DNA of 64,000 nt from Fibrobacterota bacterium (GCA_003165595.1 PLWQ01000026.1:187128-251127), one strand, 5' to 3'. Shown: positions 35,438 to 44,571, numbered from the stretch's first letter. A program made the numbers and translations. Notes: generated from the letters alone by a model not told the origin.

Positions 35438-36232
35438 TCAGATCGGCGTAATCGAAACCGTCTTTGCGGTATTGTCAATCGATACCTTGTAATTATTCTT
35501 GAGTTCGTCGGACATGTTCACGCTTGCCTGACCGTTAACCACGTTCACCTCGACATTGCTTGCCGCAACTGAAATGTTCCAGTTCTGGTTTGAACCGGCG
35601 GTAAGGCCTTCGGAGCCGATGGCGAGTTTCACGTTGTTCCCGGTTACCGACACGGTGTTGTTCGAAGCCTGGGAAGCAAGCGTTACGGTGTTGCCTCCAC
35701 CCTGCACATTTACCGTCGAATTTGTCACGTCGTTTCCGGCAAACAGGCGGTTTGAACTGCCTGTGATGGTAAAGGCGTTGTTCTGCTGGCCGCCGTTGAA
35801 GCCGCGCACGACATTGCCGTGACCGTTCACAGTGACCGTGTTGTTTTTCACCTGCCCCGAGTTGGAACTGAAGTCAACGGTATTGTTCTTTCCCGTCACC
35901 GCCGTGGTGTTCCCATCGGTACCGGTTGTTTGGGGGGCGGCAGCTCCGGTGTTTGCTGCTGCGGGAGTTGCACTCGTCTGCAGAGCTTTCAACTGGGTTA
36001 GATAGCTCGACAGGGTAGTATCTTCGGTGACGCCAGGGACGACGCCCGCTTTTGCATATTGCATTTCAATTTTGAGGGCGGCCGCATCTTCTGTGCTCAA
36101 CTTCTGAGGGGGTGTGGTTTGCTGCGTGGCCTGATTCTGAACCTGCTGCGTGGAAAATCGCCTGATCGCGTTGGCTCCGCCGGTGTCTTTGAGCCACTGA
36201 AGCATGTCAACGTTCTTGCCGTCGACCTTCAT
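35438..36232 (-). CDS. Asn/Thr/Val-rich repeat protein, probable beta-solenoid
   Basis: 264-residue protein of unknown function; ATG 36232 is five bases behind GGAGG. The first 100 residues are Gln/Thr/Ala-rich with no signal peptide. Residues about 108-240 consist of irregular 15-20-residue units built on N-N-T-V-x-V-x-G (KNNTVTVNGHGN, NSTVNVQGGGN, SNNTVSVTGNN), a pattern expected for a right-handed beta-helix or amyloid-like fibre. Isolated gene, so partners are unknown. Confidence 0.65.
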   Translation of the reverse strand: MKVDGKNVDMLQWLKDTGGANAIRRFSTQQVQNQATQQTTPPQKLSTEDAAALKIEMQYAKAGVVPGVTEDTTLSSYLTQLKALQTSATPAAANTGAAAPQTTGTDGNTTAVTGKNNTVDFSSNSGQVKNNTVTVNGHGNVVRGFNGGQQNNAFTITGSSNRLFAGNDVTNSTVNVQGGGNTVTLASQASNNTVSVTGNNVKLAIGSEGLTAGSNQNWNISVAASNVEVNVVNGQASVNMSDELKNNYKVSIDNTAKTVSITPI

Positions 36233-36380
36233 GCGCACCTCCCTGGAAATGTGGAATCTGCAACTTCCCCAATATTATTATCGGCAGATTTTGCGAAAAC
36301 TTTAGCTCTTTTTTGATGCAAGGCGAGGCACACCCGGGTTGCGGCGGGGAATGCGCGAGGTTGCTTTCGAACCCGTCGCA

Positions 36381-37046
36381 TCACGATTTTTTCTCAACCA
36401 CACAACCTTCTACCTTCCTGCCCTGTCCTTCCCACACGCGCCAGTAATACGTACTGAGGTCCCACCCGGCGCTTTCGAGGTTGAGGATCTCGCAACGCAA
36501 ATCGTTTAGCAAAATGTCGCGTATGCACCGGAAGAAAGCTTTTGAGTCGCTTGCGAAGAAGAACCGGCCGCCGGGAGCCAACGCATTGTGCACGGCCTGC
36601 AAGAAGTTTCGACGCCGTGCGTTGGCGCGTGGCTTGTGATAATCCTGGGGCGGATTCGGGAGCAGGTAAAACGCGGCGGCCACGGTGTTCGGCCGCAAGA
36701 GCGGCAGCATTTCATTAAAATTGCCCCGGACAAACTTGATATTGTCCAGGTTGAGCGCACCCGCGTCCCGGATTGCGCAATACAGCGGTTTCTGGGAAAG
36801 GTCGATGCCGAGAAAATTGACATTGGCGAATTCCCTCGCCCGGCCGCACGCCAGCATGCCGGTGCCGCAGCCGAAGTCGATTTCCAGCGGCCTGTCGTTG
36901 CCGAACAGGTCCGGGGACGTGAGGGCGGGGAAACGGTTCGGCTCGCGGTGCAGGTCGATTCCCGGCCAGCGGAAAAGATACTTGGCGGCCGCCTGTTCGT
37001 TCGGCGGGGCGATATGGATTCGAGTCGGGTGTCGTCCTCTGGCCAT
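36381..37046 (-). CDS. trmB: tRNA (guanine-N7)-methyltransferase, TrmB-like
   Basis: SAM-dependent methyltransferase (221 residues from ATG 37046, MARGRHPTR) making m7G46 in tRNA. Motif I is IDFGCGTGML, motif II FLGIDLSQ, then FVRGNFNEMLP and the family signature region YLLPNPPQDYHKPRANARRRNFL, a variant of the usual FPDPWPKKRHNKRR. The PNPPQDY variation is unusual for TrmB and may reflect lineage divergence. Confidence 0.8.
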   Translation of the reverse strand: MARGRHPTRIHIAPPNEQAAAKYLFRWPGIDLHREPNRFPALTSPDLFGNDRPLEIDFGCGTGMLACGRAREFANVNFLGIDLSQKPLYCAIRDAGALNLDNIKFVRGNFNEMLPLLRPNTVAAAFYLLPNPPQDYHKPRANARRRNFLQAVHNALAPGGRFFFASDSKAFFRCIRDILLNDLRCEILNLESAGWDLSTYYWRVWEGQGRKVEGCVVEKKS

Positions 37047-37114
37047 GATGAAAAATATAGATGATTCTTTTTCCGGCCGGTTCCGTTGAGTCCCGGCCTT
37101 GGTAAAGGGGACGG

Positions 37115-37963
37115 TTATTTCTTTACGACAAACAGGGGATAGGCTCCGCATCTTCCCAGCACGCGAGGAAAAGCATCTTCCAGCGTATATATGACGTTCA
37201 GCAGGAAACGGCCAAACAGCCACGTGTGAAAGTAAAGCTTCAAGCACGGCACGCTGAGGCTTCTCCAGACAAGCACGTCGAATTTCATGTGCGGTTCCAA
37301 ATGACGCACCAGGTATCGCCTGGTATGCGGATGGAAATAGAGCTGCGGCGTGCGTGACGACTGCGCAACCGGACTCTTTGTCCGGCGCACTATCGTCGCG
37401 AAAAATTTCTTGCCAAGCTTAAAAGGCAACAGCGGCGCCAGCGCCAGGGCCATGAGCGAGCTGTGGTTTCCCCAAGCGTAAACAACCACCGCGGTATGAT
37501 AGCGGGTGAGCACCCTCGCGATCTCCCGAAACGCCCCTATCTGCTCCTCTGCGGGAACATGGTACACCGTATGAAGCGAAATCACGCCGTCAATGGTATC
37601 ATCCTTGAACGGCAGATGCACAATGTCGCCCTGAACGCAGCTGCATCGCCCCTGGAGCGCCGTTCTTGCCTCTTGAAGAGCGGAGAAACTCATGTCGGCA
37701 CAGATTCGTTTCCGAAAACCGTCCGCGTAAGTCTTGTGCTCGGGATGTTGCAGGGGGCCGGAAGCGACATCGAGCAGGAACGTTCCGCTTCTCGTCAGGA
37801 ACTTGTTTACGCGCAACAGGCACCTGCTGCGGTACTCGGCGGAAACGGGGCGCAGGTCCTCAAATTTCGCGGCATCCGCGAATATTCCCCGGGCATCCTT
37901 TCGCCAGCCGATTCTGTCATAGAAATCCCGAACGCTGCGCTTTACAGATGATTGTGTGCTCAT
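37115..37963 (-). CDS. Class I SAM-dependent methyltransferase
   Basis: Methyltransferase of the Methyltransf_11 type (282 residues from ATG 37963). Motif I is FLLDVASGPLQHPE, motif II CADMSFSALQEAR, then CVQGDIVHLPFKDDTIDGVISLHTVYHV. The C-terminal half is basic and hydrophobic (LYFHTWLFGRFLLNVIYTL) and may contact a membrane or lipid substrate. It overlaps neither neighbour and may be cotranscribed with the EF-hand gene upstream. Confidence 0.8.
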   Translation of the reverse strand: MSTQSSVKRSVRDFYDRIGWRKDARGIFADAAKFEDLRPVSAEYRSRCLLRVNKFLTRSGTFLLDVASGPLQHPEHKTYADGFRKRICADMSFSALQEARTALQGRCSCVQGDIVHLPFKDDTIDGVISLHTVYHVPAEEQIGAFREIARVLTRYHTAVVVYAWGNHSSLMALALAPLLPFKLGKKFFATIVRRTKSPVAQSSRTPQLYFHPHTRRYLVRHLEPHMKFDVLVWRSLSVPCLKLYFHTWLFGRFLLNVIYTLEDAFPRVLGRCGAYPLFVVKK

Positions 37964-38003
37964 CGGGGACTTCCTTGAGATCGTGGTAACGGTGGGGCGC
38001 CGG

Positions 38004-40247
38004 TTATTTGGATTCCGGCGCCGCCTGCGCCGGGGTTTTGTCAATGATCGCCGACTTCTCTGCTGCTGCCCGTTTGTGCCCGATTATCCCACCGGTCCAG
38101 GTGTTGACAAATCCAAAATGGTCCAGCGCGGCATAGGCGGCATAGACGATGATGGCTACGATAATCAGCCTGGGCCAGGGCGACTTTTTCTCCGCGTACG
38201 GATCGGCAAGGTCCCGTTGCGAGCCCGGCGGCAGCGCTGCAACGCGCGTAAGCTGCGCGCCAAAGGGCACGTTGATCCGTGCCTTTGCATTGATCGCCCA
38301 CCCGCTCGCGTCGAGGATGGGGGCAAGATTGCGTTTGCGTAATTTTATGTACGCAAGAATGAGCGAAGGCCCGGAGATCAGCAGCACCACGCCCGCAAGC
38401 GCTCCGATAATGGCGAAAGGCCCCAGGCGGACAATTCCCGCGGTGTAGCCCATGAGGGTTGCGACAAAGGTCCCGAGCGCGCCTGCGGCAACGCCCAAAG
38501 CCGCCACGACTCCGATATCAAGCTTATTCGGGAACGCCGGCGGAACGCTTGCATTGGTACTTGTCGCGGCAGCCGCTGTCTTTCCCAGGTTCGTGGTCGA
38601 TTGCGCGTCCGCGGCGGTCGCACGTCTGGCCACCAGTGTTTCTATCATCCGGACAAAGCTCTTATAAGGGAGCCAGAATGCCTGCCCCAGGCTGATGGGG
38701 TTCTCTAAAATTTTGATTATGGTGGCGTCCCAATCGTTTCCCGCGCGGTCGTAGAAAACGCCGTTTCGCCCGACAAGCAGGTTGTCAGACTCGCCGTTGG
38801 TAAAAGCGGCCACGATGTTCATTTTCTCGTTTCCGGCGTGCCGCCTGCATTCGCAATAGACAAGATAGGTGCCCGCCATCGCGGACATGAGGCTGTGCTT
38901 GACCACGTCGTCCACCTTGATGCAGAGGTCGCAGCTGCGCTGGTCGAGGTACAGCGTGCCGGCCTTAAAGATAGCCGCTCCTCCCTTGGAATAGAAATCC
39001 TTGAAATTGACGAAGTTCGTGCACAGGGTGGAAAGGTCACGCTGAAACCGCAGCAGCTTTTCCAGACCGAGCAGAGCATCGAATGTAGCGGATTCGGCCT
39101 TGTCTTTTTCGATAAGGGTCGCGAGCGTTGTCCGCGCCGAACCGTTCAACAACTCGCGCGTCCTCGCAATACCTAATGTGTCAAATGCAGCCGCCGGTTG
39201 CCGCGTGAGCCAGGCAAAGTACGGGGCAAAGGCGGCGAGCAGGCGCTGCCATTCGCTTTCGGAAAGCGATTCTCTGGTCCCGAGGACCGGACGCACCGCG
39301 TCTGCCGCGAAGCGGCCGATTTTGTCGGCCCACGCAGGGTTGACGTCTTTGACAAGAGGGAGCGGACGGTACGGCTGGATTCGCGCCAGTGGCAGTCCGG
39401 AGATCTCGGTGCTCTCAAAAGTGAGCGGTTTTGTGCCCATTGCTTCAAAACACTTTTCGCCGCCGTTGAGGGCGGAAACGGCCCGGTCGTCGAATGCCGC
39501 GACCGCGCAGCGCACGAAATAGTCGTTGATTTTGTCCCGTACGGCCGCGATTGCCCGGCCCGCCGGGTCCGTGGCGTCGCCCAAGGGCCGGATCGCTGGA
39601 TCGCGTTGCGATTCCGCGTACCACGCATCATAGTCACGCGCCTGAGCAAAAAAGGTATCCACCTTTTCCCCGGATATGCCGGGTTTGCCCGAACGATCGG
39701 TTACGGAACCGCATGCGGTCATGATTTCGTTGACGATGGCGCGCATTGCATCGTTGTCTGCGCTGTCTTCTGTAATGATACCGTCCCCATTGAACGGCTT
39801 TTGCGAAAGAACTTTTTCAAGGGAATCCATTTCCGCAATGGTGACGGCGTCGGTGTCGGTCTTCCCGAGCGCAGAAGTCGCCCTGCGCGCGGCCGCGGCA
39901 ATCGCACGACCTTCCTCGGCCGCGTCGTTGATGGCCGACCAACGAATTTCGTCTTTTCCGGCGATCAAATCATCGGGATTCTTCAGCAGCGATCCAATCC
40001 ATTTGATTGCCGCCAGCAACTCCGCGGCACGCACCCTCTTATCGCCGTCGGTGTCGATCAAGGCCAGGGTTCGTATGTCAAATTGCACGCTGTCCACCGG
40101 ACAGGCGAGGGCCACCCACAGTTTCTGGTCGAGCCGTTCGAGTTCAAGAAGGTCACGACCGGTATCGAGCCTGACCTGATCGAATCCGCCTGCGCGGAAA
40201 AAACGCCAGATGCGGGCATCCGAAGAACGCTGTTCCGGTTTCTTCAT
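38004..40247 (-). CDS. Large EF-hand protein with C-terminal membrane helices
   Basis: 747-residue protein without a signal peptide. A canonical EF-hand loop DTDGDKRVRAAE lies near residue 65; a degenerate one (FNGDGIITED) near 155. The centre is helical with short Cys-containing segments (SCDLCIK, CECRRH). C-terminal hydrophobic stretches near 578-650 (GVVAALGVAAGALGTFVATL and GPFAIIGALAGVVLLISG) and 700-717 (LIIVAIIVYAAYAALDH) would anchor it in the inner membrane with the EF-hand part in the cytoplasm. Function unknown, and calcium binding is inference. Confidence 0.75.
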   Translation of the reverse strand: MKKPEQRSSDARIWRFFRAGGFDQVRLDTGRDLLELERLDQKLWVALACPVDSVQFDIRTLALIDTDGDKRVRAAELLAAIKWIGSLLKNPDDLIAGKDEIRWSAINDAAEEGRAIAAAARRATSALGKTDTDAVTIAEMDSLEKVLSQKPFNGDGIITEDSADNDAMRAIVNEIMTACGSVTDRSGKPGISGEKVDTFFAQARDYDAWYAESQRDPAIRPLGDATDPAGRAIAAVRDKINDYFVRCAVAAFDDRAVSALNGGEKCFEAMGTKPLTFESTEISGLPLARIQPYRPLPLVKDVNPAWADKIGRFAADAVRPVLGTRESLSESEWQRLLAAFAPYFAWLTRQPAAAFDTLGIARTRELLNGSARTTLATLIEKDKAESATFDALLGLEKLLRFQRDLSTLCTNFVNFKDFYSKGGAAIFKAGTLYLDQRSCDLCIKVDDVVKHSLMSAMAGTYLVYCECRRHAGNEKMNIVAAFTNGESDNLLVGRNGVFYDRAGNDWDATIIKILENPISLGQAFWLPYKSFVRMIETLVARRATAADAQSTTNLGKTAAAATSTNASVPPAFPNKLDIGVVAALGVAAGALGTFVATLMGYTAGIVRLGPFAIIGALAGVVLLISGPSLILAYIKLRKRNLAPILDASGWAINAKARINVPFGAQLTRVAALPPGSQRDLADPYAEKKSPWPRLIIVAIIVYAAYAALDHFGFVNTWTGGIIGHKRAAAEKSAIIDKTPAQAAPESK

Positions 40248-40396
40248 GCGGGACTCCTAATTGACAAAAGGCCTATACCGCGCGGTCTGTTTTTGCGGAT
40301 CTCACGGAGCGCGAGCGGAAGATCGATAGGTGAAGAACCAAAATAAGTTGGAACAACCCGCCTTCCTTCGAAATTTGTGAAGAACGGGCCGGGACG

Positions 40397-40684
40397 CTAC
40401 CCCAGCAAGGTTTCTTTCCAATCCTTTATGGTTACTTTGCCGACCAGGCCTTCGAGAACAAAGGGATCTTGCCTTACAAAATCCTCAGCATGCTCCCTGG
40501 TTCCAAATATTCCCATGGCCCCGTCGTTGATATCTGCAAATGTGCCGATTGCAATCACCTTGCCCTGTCGGGCAAACAGGTCAACAAGCGCTTTGTGCCC
40601 CGGGAAAGCTCTTTGTATGGTATCCATGTGAGCCGCGCCCATTTCGTAGAAGACTACTGCTTTCACGATTTTCCCCGCCTCCAT
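40397..40684 (-). CDS. YCII-related domain protein
   Basis: Small YciI-like protein (95 residues), a dimeric alpha-beta fold with a conserved His-Asp pair in many members: here FPGHKALVDLFARQGKVIAIGTF and the C-terminal DPFVLEGLV. The ATG at 40684 gives MEAGKIVKAVVFYEM; a GTG seven codons in, about 11 bases after GGAGG, would start MKAVVFYEM and match relatives better. Role unknown. Confidence 0.75.
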   Translation of the reverse strand: MEAGKIVKAVVFYEMGAAHMDTIQRAFPGHKALVDLFARQGKVIAIGTFADINDGAMGIFGTREHAEDFVRQDPFVLEGLVGKVTIKDWKETLLG

Positions 40685-40716
40685 TATTGCCCGGCAATCG
40701 ATTCTTGGCTGTGGAG

Positions 40717-41526
40717 CTACTGGGAAAGCTCATTTGCCATTTGAATCGCAGCCGGGCTCAAGTTATCGACCTTTCCCACAACCTGTTTGGATACATTCGA
40801 TAATATTTCTCCGGTTTGGATGTTTATTATCCGGATGTTGATAACCCAGCTCTCACCGAGTTTTCCTACGCTGCCGACAAACATTTTGTCAATGCTCAGC
40901 AACCGCCCTATTTCAACGGCACATTCGGTAGAGCTGCATGCGCCGCTGTTTTGGAAACCCTGTTCGCTCAATATCCTGTTCATTTGAGATCTTTCCATCA
41001 CCCTGTATTTGCCATTGGCCTGAATCTGATTTGTGAAGATATCCGTAATTACCATCGAAACGCCGCTGTCCATGCCCGCGGATTCAAACCGCATCACCGC
41101 CGCATATCCGCCGGGCGCCTGCTTCTTTGACGTCAAGGATTTTGACAAGGGAATAATTCTTGACGCGCTATCGGACTTCCCGGTAATTGCGTTTGCGTTT
41201 TCCGAACAAACATAGGCTTTTCCGGAAACCGAAGCGCCAAAGAAGCCCTTTGTCATGTTCAGCCATAGAACATGCGTTGCGCCTTTGGCCCTCGCGTGAG
41301 CCAATGCTCTTTTCTTGGCCACTTCCAGACTCAGCTCCTGTCCCGTAAGTCCGCCCCAATGAGAATTCCCGGTGACAAGGCCTAAATTCTTGCAACCTTG
41401 CACTTCTGTTTCATCGGTGACTTCCATAATGTTGCGGCCGGAGAAAGAGGATGCACAGCCAATGAAAGAACAGAGTAAGAATGCCAATGGAATTAGCAAC
41501 CGAAGCTGAGTGCCGGGAAACTTCAT
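40717..41526 (-). CDS. Outer-membrane-type lipoprotein with CsgG/LpoB-like domain
   Basis: Probable lipoprotein (269 residues): signal peptide ending LLCSFIGC, with Cys near residue 24 as lipid site (Phe at -3 is unusual). Residues about 38-110 resemble the DUF4156 module (GLTGQELSLEVAKKRALAHARAKGATHVLWL). Residues about 140-260 resemble CsgG/LpoB-type domains (AVMRFESAGMDSGVSMVITDIFTNQI, YRVMERSQMNRIL, MFVGSVGKLGESWVI). Likely involved in envelope assembly or secretion, partner not visible. Confidence 0.78.
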   Translation of the reverse strand: MKFPGTQLRLLIPLAFLLCSFIGCASSFSGRNIMEVTDETEVQGCKNLGLVTGNSHWGGLTGQELSLEVAKKRALAHARAKGATHVLWLNMTKGFFGASVSGKAYVCSENANAITGKSDSASRIIPLSKSLTSKKQAPGGYAAVMRFESAGMDSGVSMVITDIFTNQIQANGKYRVMERSQMNRILSEQGFQNSGACSSTECAVEIGRLLSIDKMFVGSVGKLGESWVINIRIINIQTGEILSNVSKQVVGKVDNLSPAAIQMANELSQ

Positions 41527-41715
41527 ATTGTTCTCCTATAGAAGAGCACAGGCGATACGGTGTGAGTAATGAGCCGGCCAGCTTCCGCCGGGCAAGCTTG
41601 GTCAATCGCTAGAAGCAAGGTATATAATAAAATATACACGATCAAGGATGGTCGTGGCGCATCGATCAAGGCCTCAGCATATTTGACTGTCGGCTGAGTA
41701 CCGCGACCCTGCATT

Positions 41716-43158
41716 TTACCGAACCACAGGCAGTGACTTTGCTTGTGAATTATCCCGAACCGTTATGAACATACCCTGGCTACCGACGGGGAGAACACTC
41801 CGGAAACCATCAGGTTTGATCCGCTGCCCAAGCAGATTGAAAATTGCTGCGCGCCCTGTATGTTCGACTTGTGCGACTCTGGAAACAAGCGGCTCGATCA
41901 CTTTAACGGTAGAAAGCCATTGCATGTATCCGCGCCATTTTGGCGCTATCGACGGATCATCACCTACTTGCTCTTTGAGTCCCCAAACCGCTCCGCCGTT
42001 AAAAGTGTAGTAATTGAACGTGCCCTGAATGAGCGGCGACAGTGCAGTTAATGCATCGATGGTGAGCTGATACTGAAAGGACGCATTTGCTATGCCTTGC
42101 GTGCTGAAATTGTCCGGCCCGCCTTCGTAGCACACCAGCGGAATGCTCGTTCCTGTCAATGCACTCCGGGTGTCTGCAAGCTCCGTGACGCAATCGGCCA
42201 AATCGGCTCGCATCGATGCTTCGGTACCGATAGGCGCATGATCGCTGGCGTTCCAATAGGGCGCCACTGCATAGGCGTCTATCGTAACTCCCCATGGGTT
42301 GCAAATAGGGGATTGTAGACAAGCCATGTGATATTGGCACACCTGATTTGTGCCGCTGCCCAAACCCCAGCCGGCCTGACCGCTCATGACTTTCACCACA
42401 CGCGGGCTGTTTGTTCCGAAAACCTGGTTGAACTGGTTCATTGTCCTGCAGACAAAGTACACATACTCCGACCACCGGCAATCGCCGCCGCTCCCAAAGC
42501 CATAAATGTTTTGCCCCTGCCATTTGAGCGGATTGGCAAGACCGTTAATATTCTTCTGTGCGTCCAACCAAGCGGTCTGCGTAAAGCCGGTGTTCCAGCA
42601 TTCGTTCGAATATTCGACGTACACCTTCAGATTGGAATTCAGATTGTCCTTGATCAACAGAGCCAATTGGCGGGCATAATTCGTGTCGGCCAGGTGCGGA
42701 ACGCAGACCCACAGGTCGGCGCCTACCCGGTTGCAAAGATCGATCATCCATTCGTACGCGACGCCGTATCCGGTTCCGCCTGTCTGAGGTTGGGTATTTC
42801 CGGAAAGGTAATGATTGACCGTCTTGGGTATTCTCTGGCTCCATGCGGTAACCAGGCTGCTGTTTGTGCAACCCCAGTCCATGAATCGAAGGCAGTGCAC
42901 CTTTGCCTGCTGCAGCTCGGAAATGAATGTAGGATTCCAGGGGTTGGTTGTTGTCGCCCAGTTTACATTTGCGGCAAAGTAATTGTATTCCGGACCCGCT
43001 CCGCCCGCAGCCGAGCCCCAACCAAGATTCCAGAAATTGGCGCCCATAGCCATTTGGGCATTATTTTTTACGGGAAAGAAAATCGCGGCCAGGGTGAGAA
43101 ATGCCGCGAAAGAAAAGGCACGGGAACGACGGTGTTTGAACGTATTGTTAAAACGCAT
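41716..43158 (-). CDS. Secreted glycoside-hydrolase-like protein (clan A barrel)
   Basis: Secreted TIM-barrel protein (480 residues). ATG 43158 is chosen for the AGGAG seven bases upstream and the signal peptide that follows (about 12-32). The barrel shows CLRFMDWG, VCVPHLADTNYARQL, KVYVEYSNECWNTGF with a candidate acid/base Glu in SNE, and IPLVCYEGGPDN with a candidate nucleophile Glu, the layout of clan GH-A enzymes. The C-terminal 60 residues (AIFNLLGQRI ... SLPVVR) look like a sorting tail. The exact family is not identifiable by eye. Confidence 0.75.
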   Translation of the reverse strand: MRFNNTFKHRRSRAFSFAAFLTLAAIFFPVKNNAQMAMGANFWNLGWGSAAGGAGPEYNYFAANVNWATTTNPWNPTFISELQQAKVHCLRFMDWGCTNSSLVTAWSQRIPKTVNHYLSGNTQPQTGGTGYGVAYEWMIDLCNRVGADLWVCVPHLADTNYARQLALLIKDNLNSNLKVYVEYSNECWNTGFTQTAWLDAQKNINGLANPLKWQGQNIYGFGSGGDCRWSEYVYFVCRTMNQFNQVFGTNSPRVVKVMSGQAGWGLGSGTNQVCQYHMACLQSPICNPWGVTIDAYAVAPYWNASDHAPIGTEASMRADLADCVTELADTRSALTGTSIPLVCYEGGPDNFSTQGIANASFQYQLTIDALTALSPLIQGTFNYYTFNGGAVWGLKEQVGDDPSIAPKWRGYMQWLSTVKVIEPLVSRVAQVEHTGRAAIFNLLGQRIKPDGFRSVLPVGSQGMFITVRDNSQAKSLPVVR

Positions 43159-43554
43159 TCGGGCTCCTTCTGTAAGGGCTATCAAATACAATTTACACTA
43201 TTTGAGGCGTTCGCGGGAGCAAAGATTTGGTGGAAGGAGCAATGCGATAAGCAGGTATCTGGTAAGCAAAGGGGCGTTTCCCTACCTCAATTTGTACTAG
43301 AAAGATCCGGGCGCGCCGCTGCAACAACAAGGCTAGAATGTGGGCGTTCCCCTCGCTCCGCTCGGGTCGCTCTCTCTGCGTGCTCGGCCGTTCGGCCTCG
43401 TTGCCGCCCTGCCGCTAGGCCTGTCGGCGCGGTCGGGCGGCACTGCGCTCCGGCGCACGTTCCAGTTCTGCCTGGCGCGGCGTAGATGGTTGATTGCCAT
43501 TCGTCAATATTGGCTACGCAGTTTCCGCTTGTTGGTTCTGGTTTTGTCACCCGC
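43159..43554. other. GC-rich palindromic spacer
   Basis: No gene seen. From about 43331 to 43466 the sequence is a run of GC palindromes spaced by tens of bases: CTCGCTCCGCTCGGG, GGCCGTTCGGCC (43386-43397), CTGCGCTCCGGCGCA (43443-43457). The composition differs sharply from the AT-richer 43555-44560 region beside it. It marks the start of an accessory patch; ORFs here are low-complexity and not credible. Confidence 0.5.
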
Positions 43555-43936
43555 CTATTCGTTCTCCTTATTGAGGATTTCCTTGAACTTCTTCCTATTC
43601 GTTTTCGGTAAAGGCCCGATTACTTCGAATTGCGACTTGCTTAATTTAGACTCCTTTGATATCGCCAGGTATTGCGGAATAACATTTTCTTCTATTCTGA
43701 TTTTCCCACTTCCTGCCCAATGCCTGTTGCTTCCCCGTTTCTTAATTCCAGTAACCCTCTCCGGTTTCAATGTCACAGTGGCTTGAGAACAGATTACCGT
43801 GAATTCGCCTGAGTGCTTTCCCGTTGAAATAGACCATCAAACGCGATTTTGAATACGAGACGTTGCAAATCCAGGCAGGACCGTTGTCATTATATCCGCT
43901 CTTCAATTCAACATAGACAAGATTGGATATTGTCAT
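43555..43936 (-). pseudogene. Frameshifted small accessory gene
   Basis: Two reading frames together spell one known-looking small protein family: N-part MTISNLVYVELKSGYNDNGPA to DIETGEGYW, then, in another frame, GIKKRGSNRHWAGSGKIRI onwards. In intact relatives as I recall them, the second part follows the first after two residues (YWxSGxKK). The junction fits an 8-base loss between two CTGG words, leaving a single CTGG followed by AATT, and reading through gives a stop at once. The start at 43936 overlaps the upstream small gene as ATGA. Function unknown; relatives were often misannotated as a DXP synthase. Confidence 0.65.
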
Positions 43937-44163
43937 TGCAATTCCTCGTTCTCGTCTGAGAGTTCCCACAATCTTCCTGGTTTTACGACCTTGCAGTGAT
44001 AGCATGCACTGGTATTTTCATCTTGGCAATACCAATAATGCTTTGCACCTTCTTTTTCGCAATCTTCTTTCTTGTCCGGTATCCGAAGATCTATCAAGAA
44101 CCATGGCAGATATTGCCTGATCCATGTTCGAAAAGCGTGAGGGTGTCCTTTGTCGTATTTCAT
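43933..44163 (-). CDS. Small Cys-containing accessory protein, unknown
   Basis: 76-residue protein of unknown function: KYDKGHPHAFRTWIRQYLPWFLIDLRI, then DCEKEGAKHYWYCQDENTSACYHCKV, with cysteine and histidine spacing that could bind a metal, and RPGRLWE-like end (KPGRLWEL). It starts right behind the stop of the upstream small gene (TAG then ATG) and overlaps the frameshifted gene by ATGA, so the three form one tight unit. Confidence 0.7.
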   Translation of the reverse strand: MKYDKGHPHAFRTWIRQYLPWFLIDLRIPDKKEDCEKEGAKHYWYCQDENTSACYHCKVVKPGRLWELSDENEELQ

Positions 44164-44340
44164 CTATTGCCAGCTAGAAGTCGGTCGGGACCCACCCTTG
44201 GCCACCCAATCCTTTGGTCCGGATATGATGCAATTGCTTACGCTACAGATTTCCATTACAGGAGTATTCTCAAATCCTTTCGAATTCGAAACAGCAAGTT
44301 TTGGAAATAGGCCTATTAATATTGGATTCGGGATTTTCAT
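44164..44340 (-). CDS. Very small upstream accessory gene, probably truncated
   Basis: 58-residue reading frame, too short for routine calls. It starts at ATG 44340, five bases behind AAGAG, with MKIPNPILIGLFPKLAV, continues to EICSVSNCIISGPKDWVA and stops at 44164, immediately before the next start codon. The N-terminal half reads like a longer accessory family I recall (CSVSNC...DWV), but after DWVAK the sequence turns to unrelated residues, suggesting a deletion fused it to its present end. Function unknown. Confidence 0.55.
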   Translation of the reverse strand: MKIPNPILIGLFPKLAVSNSKGFENTPVMEICSVSNCIISGPKDWVAKGGSRPTSSWQ

Positions 44341-44571
44341 ATTTACTCTTGGCTAATGCCTAGAGTTGATCTCATTTTGATTTCCTTTTCAGTGATCCTA
44401 GAACGTATTGCGGTTCAAACGCCATAACACATTTTGTCATCCGCCGATATTTACGTCTCGATTGTCACATCCCGCTCCTCATCCTCCCCAAATCTACCTC
44501 TCCCATCCTCAATAAGCAAGCCTCGCCTTGCGAAATGACTAATTTCCAACGTCATGAAAAGGCTGAAAAGT

